A DNA stretch of 15,866 nucleotides from Acidobacteriota bacterium (GCA_021802085.1 JAKAAZ010000070.1:1-15866), one strand, 5' to 3'. Counted from the stretch's first letter, positions 6,793 through 15,800 are shown. Notes: generated from the sequence alone by a model not told the origin. A program made the numbers and translations.

Positions 6793-7049
6793 AAAATACT
6801 GTAATTGAGATGAGTCTGCCGTCCTGAGGCGCGCGAAAAATCCAGGAGCGGCAGCGGCCCTCGCGAAGCAAACCTGCCCATGTTTCGACACTCATTCGCC
6901 TTGTGCTTCGGATAATCGGAAAATTGGGAGGAGTTCAGCAAGGCGATGCGGTCACCGCCCCGGCTGTTGGCTGCACGAAACCGTACTCTCGACGACACGG
7001 TGGTACCCCGGCCCAGCAACTGTGAGCATGCTATAAACTTGGAGTCATT

Positions 7050-7610
7050 ATGAGCACGCCCGTTCAGCAGATCCCTGTGCGCCGTATAACCGGCGAAGAA
7101 ACCACCCTCGGCGAGTACAACGGCAAAGTTCTCCTCATCGTCAACGTCGCATCCAAGTGCGGGCTGACGCCTCAGTATGCAGGTCTCGAACAGTTGTATC
7201 GCAATTACCGCGACCGCGGCCTCGTCATCGTTGGTTTTCCCGCGAACGATTTCAAGAGCCAGGAACCCGGCTCCAACGCCGACATCCAGACCTTTTGCAC
7301 CGCCAACTTTGGCGTCGACTTCCCGATGTTTGCAAAGATCACCGTGGTCGGCGACGCGAAACATCCACTCTACAGCGCGCTGATCGCCGCCCAGCCGAAA
7401 GCCATCAGTACATCAGAAGTCCCATTCGGCGAGGACTTGAAACGCTATGGGATTCAGCCGAACCCCGAGCCGGAAATCCTCTGGAATTTCGAGAAATTCA
7501 TCGTAGACCGCAACGGCAGAGTGACCGCTCGCTTCTCTCCCAACACCACGCCGGACGATCCAACGCTGGTCAGCGCTCTCGAAACGGAACTAGCCAAATC
7601 GCAGGTCTGA
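7050..7610 (+). CDS. gpx: Glutathione peroxidase family, thioredoxin-dependent (2-Cys) type
   Basis: The protein should reduce hydrogen peroxide or organic hydroperoxides in the cytoplasm. Its 186 residues are close to the usual 160-185. The peroxidatic Cys37 lies in NVASKCGLTPQY, with the supporting catalytic residues Gln71 (SQEPGS), Trp145 and Asn146 (ILWNFEKF). Cys83 in TFCTANFGVDFPMF is at the position of the resolving cysteine in plant and bacterial thioredoxin-dependent Gpx proteins, so thioredoxin is a more likely reductant than glutathione. The common GFPCNQF motif reads GFPANDF, lacking the third, non-essential cysteine. There is an ordinary cysteine, not selenocysteine. The ATG at 7050 follows GGAG at 7041-7044 with a 5-nt gap. 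It stands alone, divergent from dctA and 116 bp before the next gene. Confidence 0.93.
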   Translation: MSTPVQQIPVRRITGEETTLGEYNGKVLLIVNVASKCGLTPQYAGLEQLYRNYRDRGLVIVGFPANDFKSQEPGSNADIQTFCTANFGVDFPMFAKITVVGDAKHPLYSALIAAQPKAISTSEVPFGEDLKRYGIQPNPEPEILWNFEKFIVDRNGRVTARFSPNTTPDDPTLVSALETELAKSQV

Positions 7611-7726
7611 CGCAGCCTGCTCCAGGATTGCAGTAAAGACGGGGTTGGCAGGGACCTCGTCCATGGATTGCCGATTGCAGTCAGGCACCCCACTCCCCGA
7701 AAGATGCGTCTATATCAATCAAGGAC

Positions 7727-8920
7727 GTGCAGCGCCACCCGGCAAGAAATCGCGTGAAGAACCGACCCCTACATGCGCTGGTGGCTTCCCTGTTTTCACT
7801 TGCGGTACTGGCCTGTGGAGGCGGTACCGTTGCCGGTCCGACCAATTCTGTATCCCCCACTCTGTCCTCTGTTTCGGTAACCTGCAATCCTTCCACCGTT
7901 GCTCCCAGCGCAACCTCGCAATGCAACGCAACGGTACAGGGTACTGGAAGTTATAGTTCCGCGGTTACGTGGTCGGCGAATGCTGGCACCATCAATGCAA
8001 GCGGCCTTTTCACCGCACCGGGTTCGGCCGCCACTGTGACGGTGACCGCGACCAGCACAGAAGACTCAACCAAGTCAGGTACGGCGACAATCGCGGTGCA
8101 AGCTCAAACACCGCAGAGCAAGCATGTAGTGCTCGTGATGGAAGAAAATCAGAGCTACTCAACCGTAGTCGGTCAGACCAGCGTTTGGCCAAACCTGAAT
8201 CACCTGATCAGCATCGGGGCTCTCCCGACCAACTACTACGCGAACACGCATCCCTCGATCGGCAACTATTTCATGCTGACGACAGGACAGGTGCTGACGA
8301 ACAATGACAGCTCCACCACTGTGTGGAACGTGGACAATATGGCCCGGCGGATGCTGGCTTCCGATGTCTCCTTCAAGATCTACGCGGAAGGCATTACGCA
8401 GGGATATCTTGGAGGAAATACGGGACTGTACCTGATTCGGCATAATCCGTTTGCAATGCTCTCCGATATTGCCGACAGTCAGCAGGTAGCAAATGCGCAC
8501 ATCTGGCCATTTACGCGGTTTGCCACCGACCTCGCCAATGGCGCCTTACCGGAGTATTCCTTCATTGTTCCAAATATCGATGACGATGCGCACAATGGAA
8601 CTCCTCAACAAGCGGACACGTGGTTGCAATCGAATGTCATCGACCCCTTGTCCACCTACTCGGCATTCGAACCGGGCGGGGACGGCGTTCTGATCGTGGA
8701 CTTCGATGAAGCGGCAACCAGCGATACCACTTACGGCGGGGGTCATGTCGCTTGCGTTCTCTGGGGACCTGATGTCACTGTGGGCTACACGCAAACATCC
8801 GGCACGGTCTATCAGCATCAGAGCATGTTGCGCACGGAGATGGAGTTGCTCGGACTGTCGAATCCCCCCGGCGCCGCAGCCACGGCGCCTTCGATGACGG
8901 AGTTCTTCGTGCAGAAGTAA
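7727..8920 (+). CDS. Lipoprotein phosphoesterase with N-terminal bacterial Ig-like domain
   Basis: The start is uncertain. GTG 7727 gives 397 residues. GTG 7754 gives MKNRPLHALVASLFSLAVLAC, a more typical lipoprotein signal. In either case LAVLAC is a lipobox with the lipidated Cys at residue 30 of the long form. Residues about 43-125 form a bacterial Ig-like domain (VSVTCNPSTVAPSATSQCNA, SAVTWSAN, SGLFTAPGSAATVTVTATS). Residues about 131-397 match the phosphoesterase family of acid phosphatases and phospholipase C (PF04185-like). The segments seen are HVVLVMEENQSYSTVVG (Glu139-Asn141), THPSIGNYFMLTTGQ with the probable nucleophile Ser177, VDFDEAATSD (Asp326, Asp328), GGGHVACVLWGP (His340) and VYQHQSMLRT (His364). 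The enzyme should be anchored at the envelope and release phosphate from organic esters. The exact substrate is unknown. Confidence 0.85.
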   Translation: MQRHPARNRVKNRPLHALVASLFSLAVLACGGGTVAGPTNSVSPTLSSVSVTCNPSTVAPSATSQCNATVQGTGSYSSAVTWSANAGTINASGLFTAPGSAATVTVTATSTEDSTKSGTATIAVQAQTPQSKHVVLVMEENQSYSTVVGQTSVWPNLNHLISIGALPTNYYANTHPSIGNYFMLTTGQVLTNNDSSTTVWNVDNMARRMLASDVSFKIYAEGITQGYLGGNTGLYLIRHNPFAMLSDIADSQQVANAHIWPFTRFATDLANGALPEYSFIVPNIDDDAHNGTPQQADTWLQSNVIDPLSTYSAFEPGGDGVLIVDFDEAATSDTTYGGGHVACVLWGPDVTVGYTQTSGTVYQHQSMLRTEMELLGLSNPPGAAATAPSMTEFFVQK

Positions 8921-9137
8921 CCGGAATCTATCTCGCGATCGAACCGTCAATCGGGCTGGATTCGCACTCTTCTTGAAATCGTTGCGCCGCAGCCAGACGA
9001 ACATCTTCGCCGCCATCAACGCAAAGCGCTCTCTTTTTGCGCGTGCAACGCGACGCGCTGTCCGCATCCGATACAATTCCGTGGTGTAAGAATTTCATGT
9101 TTGCCGGTTCCCTTGCCTCGCGACACGGACAATCCCA

Positions 9138-11708
9138 ATGAGTAAATTCACGCGCCGGCGCTTCCTCGTCACTGCTTCCACGGCTGCCGGAACTCTATCG
9201 CTGGCCCGGCGCTTTGGATTCGCTCAGCCCTCCGCCGTTGAGGACGCCGACCTGAAGCTCTGGTACACCAGTCCTGCCTCGCAGTGGGTGGACGCTCTGC
9301 CCATCGGCAACGGACGTCTGGGAGCCATGGTCTATGGCGGAGGCGCAGCCCACTCCATCGATCCCAAGGACCCGAAGCCCGATCACTCAGCCGGCCCGGT
9401 TCCCACCGATCCTGCGAAAGAGACACTGCAGTTGAATGAAGACACGCTCTGGTCGGGCCTTCCTGTCGATGGCAACAATCGGGACGCGAGACACTATCTG
9501 CCCGCAATCCGTCACGCGGTGCTGGAAGAGAAGGATTATCATCAGGCCGATCATCTATGCCAAAAGATGCAAGGCATGTTTGCCGAGGCCTATCAACCGA
9601 TCGGAAATCTGCACGTGGATTGCACCCACCCGGGCACAGTGACGGAGTACCGCCGCGAACTGGATCTTGCATCCGCCGTGGCGACAACAAACTACAAAGT
9701 GGGCGATGTCGAGTTTGAACGCGCGGCATTTTCCTCCGCTCGCGATCAGGCAATTGTGCTGCGCATCTTTGCCAGCCAACCCGGCCAGTTGAATGTCACG
9801 GTGTGGATGGACGGCGCGTTGGTGAATTCGATCCGGGCTGAAGGCGGCAACCGTTTGCTGCTGACGGGCAAAGCCGCACGCCATGTTGCTGGGGCCGGTC
9901 ATCCGGACAGCGAGGATCCGGTGGTATTTTCCGATGTCCCGGGTGAAGGCATGTACTACGCCGCCACGCTGCAAGCGAATGTTGACGGCGGCAGCCTATC
10001 CGCAAATGGCGACAAACTTCTCATCCGCGGCGCGGCGTCCTGCACGATCGTACTGACCGCAGCGACCGGATATCGCGGATTTGACCAGAAACCCGATACG
10101 CCGCAAGCTCTGGTCAACGAACACGCCGGCCGACAACTCGATGCCGCGCTCCAGCAGAGTTACTCCTCCTTACTGCAGCGGCACGTGTCGGATTACCAGA
10201 AACTGTTTCATCGCGTATCGCTGACCCTGGGGCCAAACGTCGCGGCAGCGCAGCCGACCGATCAGCGACTCAAGAGCTTTGCTGCCACTCCCGATCCATC
10301 ACTACTGGCGCTGTATTTCCAGTACGGGCGATACCTGCTCATCGGCAGTTCGCGGCCGGGTACGCAGCCGGCAAATCTGCAGGGTATATGGAACTATCAG
10401 GTGCAGCCGCCGTGGAGCAGCAACTGGACGGCGAACATCAATGTGGAAATGAATTACTGGCCTTCGGAGACCTGCAATCTGAGCGATTGCACCGAGCCGC
10501 TGCTACAGCTTGTTGCAGACCTCAGCCACACCGGCGCGCGCGCTGCGCAGGAAACGTATGGCCTGCCAGGGTGGGTATCGCATCACAATATCGATCTCTG
10601 GCGAGCCGCAAACCCTGTCGGAATGGGCGTCGGCGCGCCCACCTGGGCCAACTGGTGCATGAGCGGGCCGTGGCTCTGTTCCCACCTGTACGACCATTAT
10701 CGTTTCACGGGCGATCGCGAATTTCTGCGCGCAAATGCGTATCCGTTGATGAAAGGTTCTGCGGAGTTCCTCCTGGCATGGCTGATCGACGATCGCAACT
10801 GGGGTGGAAATGGGCACCTTACCACGTGTCCGTCGGAGTCGACGGAGAACGATTTCATGGCTCCGGACGGCAAGCCCGCCATGACCAGCGCAGGCTGCAC
10901 CATGGATATGGCGCTCATCCGGGAGCTGTTCACCAACTGCATCCACGCTTCTCGGGACCTCGGCATCGATGAGCAGTTTGCGGCCAAGCTTGCAGTCGCG
11001 CGTGCCCGTCTGGTTCCGTATAAGATTGGCAGATATGGCCAGCTGCAGGAATGGTCCATCGATTTTGTCGAGAGCGCGCCGGGTCAGCGGCACATGTCGC
11101 ACCTGTATCCGCTGTATCCGGGCAGCGAGATTACGCCGCGCGGCACGCCGGAACTGGCAAAAGCGGCGCGCACTTCGCTGCAGCGGCGGCTGGACAACGG
11201 GGGCGCCTATACCGGTTGGAGCCGGGCCTGGGCCATCGGTTTGTGGGCGCGGCTGGCCGACGGCGATAAAGCGTGGGAATCTTTGATCATGCTGATGAAG
11301 CACAGCACGAATATAAACCTGCTCGATACGCATCCGTCGGGTGAAACGTCGATCTTCCAGATTGATGGAAACTTTGGCACAACTGCGTCGATTGCCGAAA
11401 TGCTGCTGCAAAGCCATACGGGTGTGATCGACTTGCTGCCCGCATTGCCTGCGGCGTGGCCTGCCGGCGAAGTCAAGGGTCTGCGGGCGCGCGGTTCTGT
11501 TGAAATCGATCTGCGCTGGCGGAACGGCAAGGCGGCATCTGCCATGATTCGACCGGAGTTCTCAGGTGAAGTTCGCTTGCGCGTACCAGCCGGACAGAAG
11601 ATTCGCAGCATCGTTAGTGGAAGTAAAGTGCCCCTGCGACCTCAAGCCGACGGCAGTGTCTGCGTCACATTAGACGCGCAGCGGAGTTACCGCGTTCGGT
11701 TCGCATAA
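9138..11708 (+). CDS. GH95 alpha-L-fucosidase with Tat signal peptide
   Basis: The 856-residue protein begins with a twin-arginine signal (TRRRFLVTAS, residues 5-14) followed by a hydrophobic stretch, so it should be exported folded. The glycoside hydrolase 95 layout is visible. An N-terminal beta domain starts at LKLWYTSPASQWVDALPIGN (39-58) with QLNEDTLWSG (98-107). The (alpha/alpha)6 core contains NLQGIWNYQVQPPWSSNWTA (413-432) and NINVEMNYWPSE. Asn433 and Asn435 match the water-activating asparagines of Bifidobacterium AfcA. Glu570 in CPSESTEND fits the general acid, and Asp743 in FQIDGNFGTTASIAEML fits the catalytic Asp. AfcA-type enzymes remove alpha-1,2-linked L-fucose by inversion, but some GH95 members act on alpha-L-galactose. 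No other glycan genes are adjacent. The Shine-Dalgarno site is weak, and the start rests on the Tat signal. Confidence 0.93.
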   Translation: MSKFTRRRFLVTASTAAGTLSLARRFGFAQPSAVEDADLKLWYTSPASQWVDALPIGNGRLGAMVYGGGAAHSIDPKDPKPDHSAGPVPTDPAKETLQLNEDTLWSGLPVDGNNRDARHYLPAIRHAVLEEKDYHQADHLCQKMQGMFAEAYQPIGNLHVDCTHPGTVTEYRRELDLASAVATTNYKVGDVEFERAAFSSARDQAIVLRIFASQPGQLNVTVWMDGALVNSIRAEGGNRLLLTGKAARHVAGAGHPDSEDPVVFSDVPGEGMYYAATLQANVDGGSLSANGDKLLIRGAASCTIVLTAATGYRGFDQKPDTPQALVNEHAGRQLDAALQQSYSSLLQRHVSDYQKLFHRVSLTLGPNVAAAQPTDQRLKSFAATPDPSLLALYFQYGRYLLIGSSRPGTQPANLQGIWNYQVQPPWSSNWTANINVEMNYWPSETCNLSDCTEPLLQLVADLSHTGARAAQETYGLPGWVSHHNIDLWRAANPVGMGVGAPTWANWCMSGPWLCSHLYDHYRFTGDREFLRANAYPLMKGSAEFLLAWLIDDRNWGGNGHLTTCPSESTENDFMAPDGKPAMTSAGCTMDMALIRELFTNCIHASRDLGIDEQFAAKLAVARARLVPYKIGRYGQLQEWSIDFVESAPGQRHMSHLYPLYPGSEITPRGTPELAKAARTSLQRRLDNGGAYTGWSRAWAIGLWARLADGDKAWESLIMLMKHSTNINLLDTHPSGETSIFQIDGNFGTTASIAEMLLQSHTGVIDLLPALPAAWPAGEVKGLRARGSVEIDLRWRNGKAASAMIRPEFSGEVRLRVPAGQKIRSIVSGSKVPLRPQADGSVCVTLDAQRSYRVRFA

Positions 11709-11777
11709 GCCCATATCGCAGAACAACGCGAAACTTGCCCCCTTGAATCTCGCTGACGGGCAACGGCTCGTGCCACA

Positions 11778-13493
11778 ATGGTACGTAACGCCATGTCTAA
11801 CGAGATCATCCCAAACTCATCATCCCCGGTTGAAGCCAGCTCGGAATCCCCCACGGAATCGTTTGGCGAGCTGCTTGCAGAGTTTGAACACAGCCATTCC
11901 CACAAGGCCGAAGGCGGCGCGAAGCAGCTCGAAGGTACGGTCGTTTCCACCGACGCCGAATTTGTGTACCTGGACATCGGCTACAAAGCCGAAGGAGTTC
12001 TGCCGCGCGGCGCATTTGAGAACAACGCCGAGGGAGTTGCGTCAGGCGACAAGTTTCCAGTCTCAGTGAAGGGCCGCAATCTCGAAGGCTACTACGATCT
12101 GACTCGTTTTCACGTGACGCAGCCCAAAGACTGGTCATCGCTGGAAGAAGCGTTCGCGCAAAAATCCGCCGTCGTGGGCACCGTGACGGGAGTCGTCAAG
12201 GGGGGCTTCAATGTTGACGTTGGCGTGCGCGCCTTCATGCCTGCCTCCCGCAGTGGCGTGCGCGATTCCGCCGAGATGGAGAAGCTTGTCGGCCAGGAAA
12301 TCACCTGCCGCATCATCAAGCTGGATGTAACCGACGAGGACGTCGTGGTCGACCGCCGCGTGGTCGCCGAAGAGCAGGCGCGTTCCCTCGAACAGAACCG
12401 CTATTCCGAACTCAAAGAAGGCAACGTCGTCAGCGGCCAAGTACGAAGTCTTGCCAGCTATGGCGCCTTTGTCGATCTTGGCGGAATCGATGGCCTGCTG
12501 CATGTCAGCGATATCTCGTGGAGCCGCGTGAACACTCCGGAAGCCGTGCTGTCGATCGGCCAGCAACTCCAGCTCAAGGTCCTCAAGGTCGATCCGGAGA
12601 GCAAACGCATTTCTCTTGGACTCAAACAGCTTGGGCCGGAGCCATGGGATTCCGCAACAGAAAGATATCAGGCCGGCCAGCGGATTACGGGAGCCGTCAC
12701 ACGTCTGATGGACTTCGGAGCCTTCGTCGAGCTGGAACCAGGAATCGAAGGTCTCATCCATGTTTCGGAGATGTCTTGGGTGAAAAAGGTTCGCAAGCCC
12801 AGCGACATTCTCAAGCCCGGAGACACGGTGGACGTGATCGTCTTATCCGTCAGTCCCGGCGAGCGCCGGATTTCTCTCGGGCTGAAACAGGCGCTCGGCG
12901 ACCCGTGGATAGAAGCGCTGCAAAGGTTTCCAGTAGGCTCGACCATCGAAGGTCCGGTCACGAAGCTAATGAAGTTCGGCGCATTTGTGCAACTCACGGA
13001 AGGTGTGGAAGGGCTGATTCACGTCAGCGAGATCAGCGCCGAAAAGCATATCGATCATCCGCAGGATGTGCTGCGAGCCGGCCAAATCGTCAAGGCGCAG
13101 GTGCTTGCGGTCGATACGGAAAAGCGACAGATCAAACTGAGTATCAAGCAACTGGTTCCCACCAGCCTCGGCGAATATCTGCGGGAGCACAACGCGGGCG
13201 ATGTGGTATCCGGTCGAATCGTCAGGCAGTCTCCCGAAGCGACCACCGTCGAGCTCGGCGAAGGGATTCGCGCCACCTGCCGAACCGCGGCAAACGCTCC
13301 TTCCACGCCAGAGAGCAAGAGCAACGTCGGCGCAGACCTGTCCGCACTGACATCGATGCTGCAGGCTCGCTGGAAGGGCGGCGCGCCGCCTTCCGGCAAG
13401 CAATCGGAACCGCTCGCGGAAGGCCAGATTCGCAGCTTCCGTATCGTGAAACTCGATCGCGCGACGGAAAAGATCGAGCTGGAGTTGGCCTGA
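11778..13493 (+). CDS. rpsA: 30S ribosomal protein S1
   Basis: S1 binds the 5' region of mRNA on the small ribosomal subunit and promotes initiation on poorly structured or SD-poor messages. Six OB-fold S1 domains can be laid out: about 47-112, 128-195, 213-283, 298-370, 385-458 and 472-571. Domains 3-5 are most canonical, with repeated YGAFVDL...GLLHVSDIS, FGAFVEL...GLIHVSEMS and FGAFVQL...GLIHVSEIS motifs. Domains 1 and 2 are the divergent ribosome-binding type. Domain 6 is split by a ~44-residue Ala/Ser/Pro-rich insert (504-547) before FRIVKLDRATEKIELELA, which I recall as common in acidobacterial S1. At 571 residues it matches the ~560 usual length. The start may be ATG 11778 or ATG 11793, and neither has a clear Shine-Dalgarno sequence, as is frequent for rpsA. 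Confidence 0.93.
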   Translation: MVRNAMSNEIIPNSSSPVEASSESPTESFGELLAEFEHSHSHKAEGGAKQLEGTVVSTDAEFVYLDIGYKAEGVLPRGAFENNAEGVASGDKFPVSVKGRNLEGYYDLTRFHVTQPKDWSSLEEAFAQKSAVVGTVTGVVKGGFNVDVGVRAFMPASRSGVRDSAEMEKLVGQEITCRIIKLDVTDEDVVVDRRVVAEEQARSLEQNRYSELKEGNVVSGQVRSLASYGAFVDLGGIDGLLHVSDISWSRVNTPEAVLSIGQQLQLKVLKVDPESKRISLGLKQLGPEPWDSATERYQAGQRITGAVTRLMDFGAFVELEPGIEGLIHVSEMSWVKKVRKPSDILKPGDTVDVIVLSVSPGERRISLGLKQALGDPWIEALQRFPVGSTIEGPVTKLMKFGAFVQLTEGVEGLIHVSEISAEKHIDHPQDVLRAGQIVKAQVLAVDTEKRQIKLSIKQLVPTSLGEYLREHNAGDVVSGRIVRQSPEATTVELGEGIRATCRTAANAPSTPESKSNVGADLSALTSMLQARWKGGAPPSGKQSEPLAEGQIRSFRIVKLDRATEKIELELA

Positions 13494-13589
13494 TCATTCG
13501 CTGGGGCACAGCAGCAGATAGACGCGTTGCGCGGAAAGCGTGTGCGGAGATCTTCAGCCAGGATTAACCTTGTTCCGGTAGAAGAAACT

Positions 13590-14309
13590 ATGCGCCTTCT
13601 CCTCATTGAAGACGAACGCCGCCTGGCCGAAAATATTGCCGCCGCTCTCAGAGAAGGCCCCGGCTATGCGGTGGATCTCGCCCATGACGGCGACGAAGGC
13701 GCGCATCTCGCGGGGATGGGCGAATACGATCTGATCGTACTCGACCTGATGCTGCCAAAAATGAGTGGCCCCGACGTGCTCAAGCAGATTCGTGCGCGCG
13801 GCGATCGAACCCCGATACTGATCCTCACCGCCGTCAACACCAAAGCGTCCGTCGTCGAACTACTGAACACCGGCGCCGATGACTATCTGGGCAAACCCTT
13901 CGATCTGGGTGAGTTGATTGCCCGCGCCAAGGCGCTCATCCGTCGCGGCAAAGGCGTTAGCCATCCCATCCTCCACGTCGGCGATCTGGTGGTCGACACC
14001 ATCGAGAAAACCGTAACGCGTCAAGGCGTTGAGCTAGACCTTTCCCCTACCGAATACCGCATTTTGGAGTATATGAGCCACCGGCCACGCTCGGTGATCT
14101 CAAAGCAGACGCTCCTCGAACATCTCTACGATTACAACTGGGAGCATCACTCGAATGTCATTGAGGCTCACGTCTCCAACCTACGGCGCAAGCTGAATCG
14201 CGCATCTCAAACCCGGGTCCCGTCAGCACAATTTCTAGAGACCCTGCGCGGACGCGGTTACCGTCTTCTGGCTTCTTCACCCGATCCGTCCTACTCGGCG
14301 TCGTCATGA
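13590..14309 (+). CDS. OmpR/PhoB-family response regulator
   Basis: The receiver domain spans about residues 1-118, with acidic pocket Glu8-Asp9, phosphoacceptor Asp52 (IVLDLMLP), Thr80 and Lys102 (LGKPFD). The winged-helix DNA-binding domain covers about 127-228, with LSPTEYRILEYM, the recognition region SNVIEAHVSNLRRKL and the wing LRGRGYRL. The ATG at 13590 is chosen because MRLLLIEDERRLAE is the normal receiver start. An upstream candidate at 13527 would add 21 unrelated residues. The gene ends in ATGA shared with the kinase gene, so the two are translationally coupled and should form one two-component system. It lies 96 bp after rpsA. The signal and targets are unknown. Confidence 0.94.
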   Translation: MRLLLIEDERRLAENIAAALREGPGYAVDLAHDGDEGAHLAGMGEYDLIVLDLMLPKMSGPDVLKQIRARGDRTPILILTAVNTKASVVELLNTGADDYLGKPFDLGELIARAKALIRRGKGVSHPILHVGDLVVDTIEKTVTRQGVELDLSPTEYRILEYMSHRPRSVISKQTLLEHLYDYNWEHHSNVIEAHVSNLRRKLNRASQTRVPSAQFLETLRGRGYRLLASSPDPSYSASS

Positions 14310-15748
14310 AGACCTACTCTCTCAGCCGACGCCTCATCGTGACTGTTCTCCTGGTGGAGACGCTGCTTGCTATTGGCACCACCGGCGTGGCGCTCCTTTA
14401 TGAACGGCGCCAACACCTGCTGACCTTCGACGTGATGTTGCGCGGTCGCTCCGACTCCCTTCTCGGAGCTGTTCAGGACGCTGAAGACAATGCCGACAAC
14501 GTCATGCTGTCGCCAAAATCCATCGACCTGCAACGCGATGATCTCTACCAGGTCCGCGAGCCATCGGGACGAGTCCTGGGACAATCGCCCCAGTGGGATA
14601 ACCAGATTCAGAGCAATTTCCGCGAAGGCATCCACGGCAAAGATTTCCGCTTTCGGAACCACGAGTATCGCGGCCTGGTGCTTCACGGCGTGCGCCAGGT
14701 GGATCAGGACGGCGATCACCCTGGAATTTCGCGTCCTGTCATCATCGACTATGCTGCGCGGCTCAAGCCTGTCCGGCACGCAATCGCGGACGCCGCGAAA
14801 TTTCTGCTGCTCTCGAACTCTCTGGTGCTACTGCTCACCGGAATCGCCCTGTACTTTCTGCTGCGGCGAGGCATGGCTCCGCTTGAATCGCTGGCGGCAC
14901 AGGCCGCAGCCATATCGCCTCCATCCTGGGATTTTCAGCCTCCGGAACAGGCATTGGCGGTGTCCGAACTGGCCGTTCTCGCGCGTGCGCTCGAATCCTC
15001 CATGCGCAAGTTGGCAGACTCCTTCAATCAGCAGCGCACCTTCGTGAATGATGCAGCTCACGAGCTCAAGACCGCCGTCACCATCATCAAATCGTCGCTT
15101 CAACTGCTGGATTCGAGACCTCGCTCGCTCGAAGAATATCGCCGCGGGCTCCAATCCTGTCTGGTCGATTGCGAACGACTCGAAGAACTGGTCCTGAAAC
15201 TCCTCACCCTCGCACGCCTCGAACAGAGTACTGTTAGCGAACTTACCGCCCGCGGCCAGACGAATCTGAGCGAAACCCTTCGCGAGATTGCCATCCAACT
15301 CGACTCTTTAGCCGCGCTGCGAGGAGTCAGCGTACAACTGAACCTCAACGACAACGTCAATGCGCTGCTGCCGCCTGAGGAATGCGAGACCCTCGCCTTT
15401 AACCTTGTTCTGAACGCGCTTCAGCATACCCCTTCCGGCGGCAGAGTCGCGTTGAGCACCGAAGCAACGGAGACCACCGTCCGGATGGAAATCGAAGATA
15501 CCGGCGAAGGCATCGATCCTGCCGACCTGCCCTACGTGTTCAACCGCTTCTATCGTGGCGATCGCTCCCGCGCCAGAACAACGGGAGGAACCGGCCTCGG
15601 GCTGGCCATCTGCAAGGCGATTGTCGATGCCTACGGCGGAACAATCGAAATTCGCAGCGAACCGGGCCGCGGCACGCGCCTGCGGGTCACGGTGCCGGCA
15701 GCCAGGGCCGTGCCTCATCTTCAGACTGTCTTCACCCTGGACAGTTAA
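14306..15748 (+). CDS. Sensor histidine kinase, partner of the adjacent regulator
   Basis: The 480-residue inner-membrane kinase has transmembrane helices at about 10-31 and 166-186 enclosing a ~130-residue periplasmic sensor region without a recognised domain. A HAMP-like linker (about 187-240) leads to the dimerisation/phosphoacceptor helix with His252 in NDAAHELKTAVTIIKSSLQL. The usual Pro of HELRTP is Ala here. The ATPase domain shows the N box (Asn366 and Asn370 in FNLVLNALQHT), G1 (DTGEGID, Asp398), the F box (VFNRFYRGD) and G2 (GGTGLGLAICKAIV, about 427-440). Its ATG overlaps the regulator stop by 4 bp. It likely phosphorylates the regulator upstream. The operon may continue into the gene starting at 15801. 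Confidence 0.94.
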   Translation: MKTYSLSRRLIVTVLLVETLLAIGTTGVALLYERRQHLLTFDVMLRGRSDSLLGAVQDAEDNADNVMLSPKSIDLQRDDLYQVREPSGRVLGQSPQWDNQIQSNFREGIHGKDFRFRNHEYRGLVLHGVRQVDQDGDHPGISRPVIIDYAARLKPVRHAIADAAKFLLLSNSLVLLLTGIALYFLLRRGMAPLESLAAQAAAISPPSWDFQPPEQALAVSELAVLARALESSMRKLADSFNQQRTFVNDAAHELKTAVTIIKSSLQLLDSRPRSLEEYRRGLQSCLVDCERLEELVLKLLTLARLEQSTVSELTARGQTNLSETLREIAIQLDSLAALRGVSVQLNLNDNVNALLPPEECETLAFNLVLNALQHTPSGGRVALSTEATETTVRMEIEDTGEGIDPADLPYVFNRFYRGDRSRARTTGGTGLGLAICKAIVDAYGGTIEIRSEPGRGTRLRVTVPAARAVPHLQTVFTLDS

Positions 15749-15800
15749 TATTGCGGTTGCCGCTTCTGAGACGGCACTCGCAATCGGCACGGAGGAGCAC

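Larger units (their letters stand above)
6615..7049. other. Divergent intergenic region between dctA and gpx
   Basis: No gene of its own is convincing here. Open frames in it are dctA N-terminal read-through on the minus strand or antisense to gpx. On the minus strand a weak promoter-like pair for dctA is TTGGGC (6759-6754) and TAGGAT (6735-6730), separated by 18 bp. An interrupted palindrome lies at 6776-6792. Between about 6800 and 7040 I see nothing further except the GGAG of gpx at 7041-7044. Confidence 0.4.

Noticed and set aside
7032..7037. TATAAA as a -10 box for gpx
   Set aside because: It is so close to the start codon that the transcript would begin in or after the ribosome binding site at 7041-7044, and no -35 is present at the right distance.
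6789..7364. Minus-strand open frame across the dctA-gpx gap and gpx
   Set aside because: Half of it is antisense to gpx, and the rest shows no motif or ribosome binding site.
8546..9076. Minus-strand open frame overlapping the phosphoesterase gene
   Set aside because: It runs antisense to a well-supported gene for most of its length, is rich in Arg as expected from an antisense frame, and shows no family motif.
10503..11417. Long minus-strand open frame inside the fucosidase gene
   Set aside because: It is fully antisense to conserved GH95 catalytic sequence and has no recognisable domain.
12518..13567. Long plus-strand open frame overlapping rpsA
   Set aside because: It is a frame-shifted reading of the S1 domains, very rich in Arg and Ser, without any motif.
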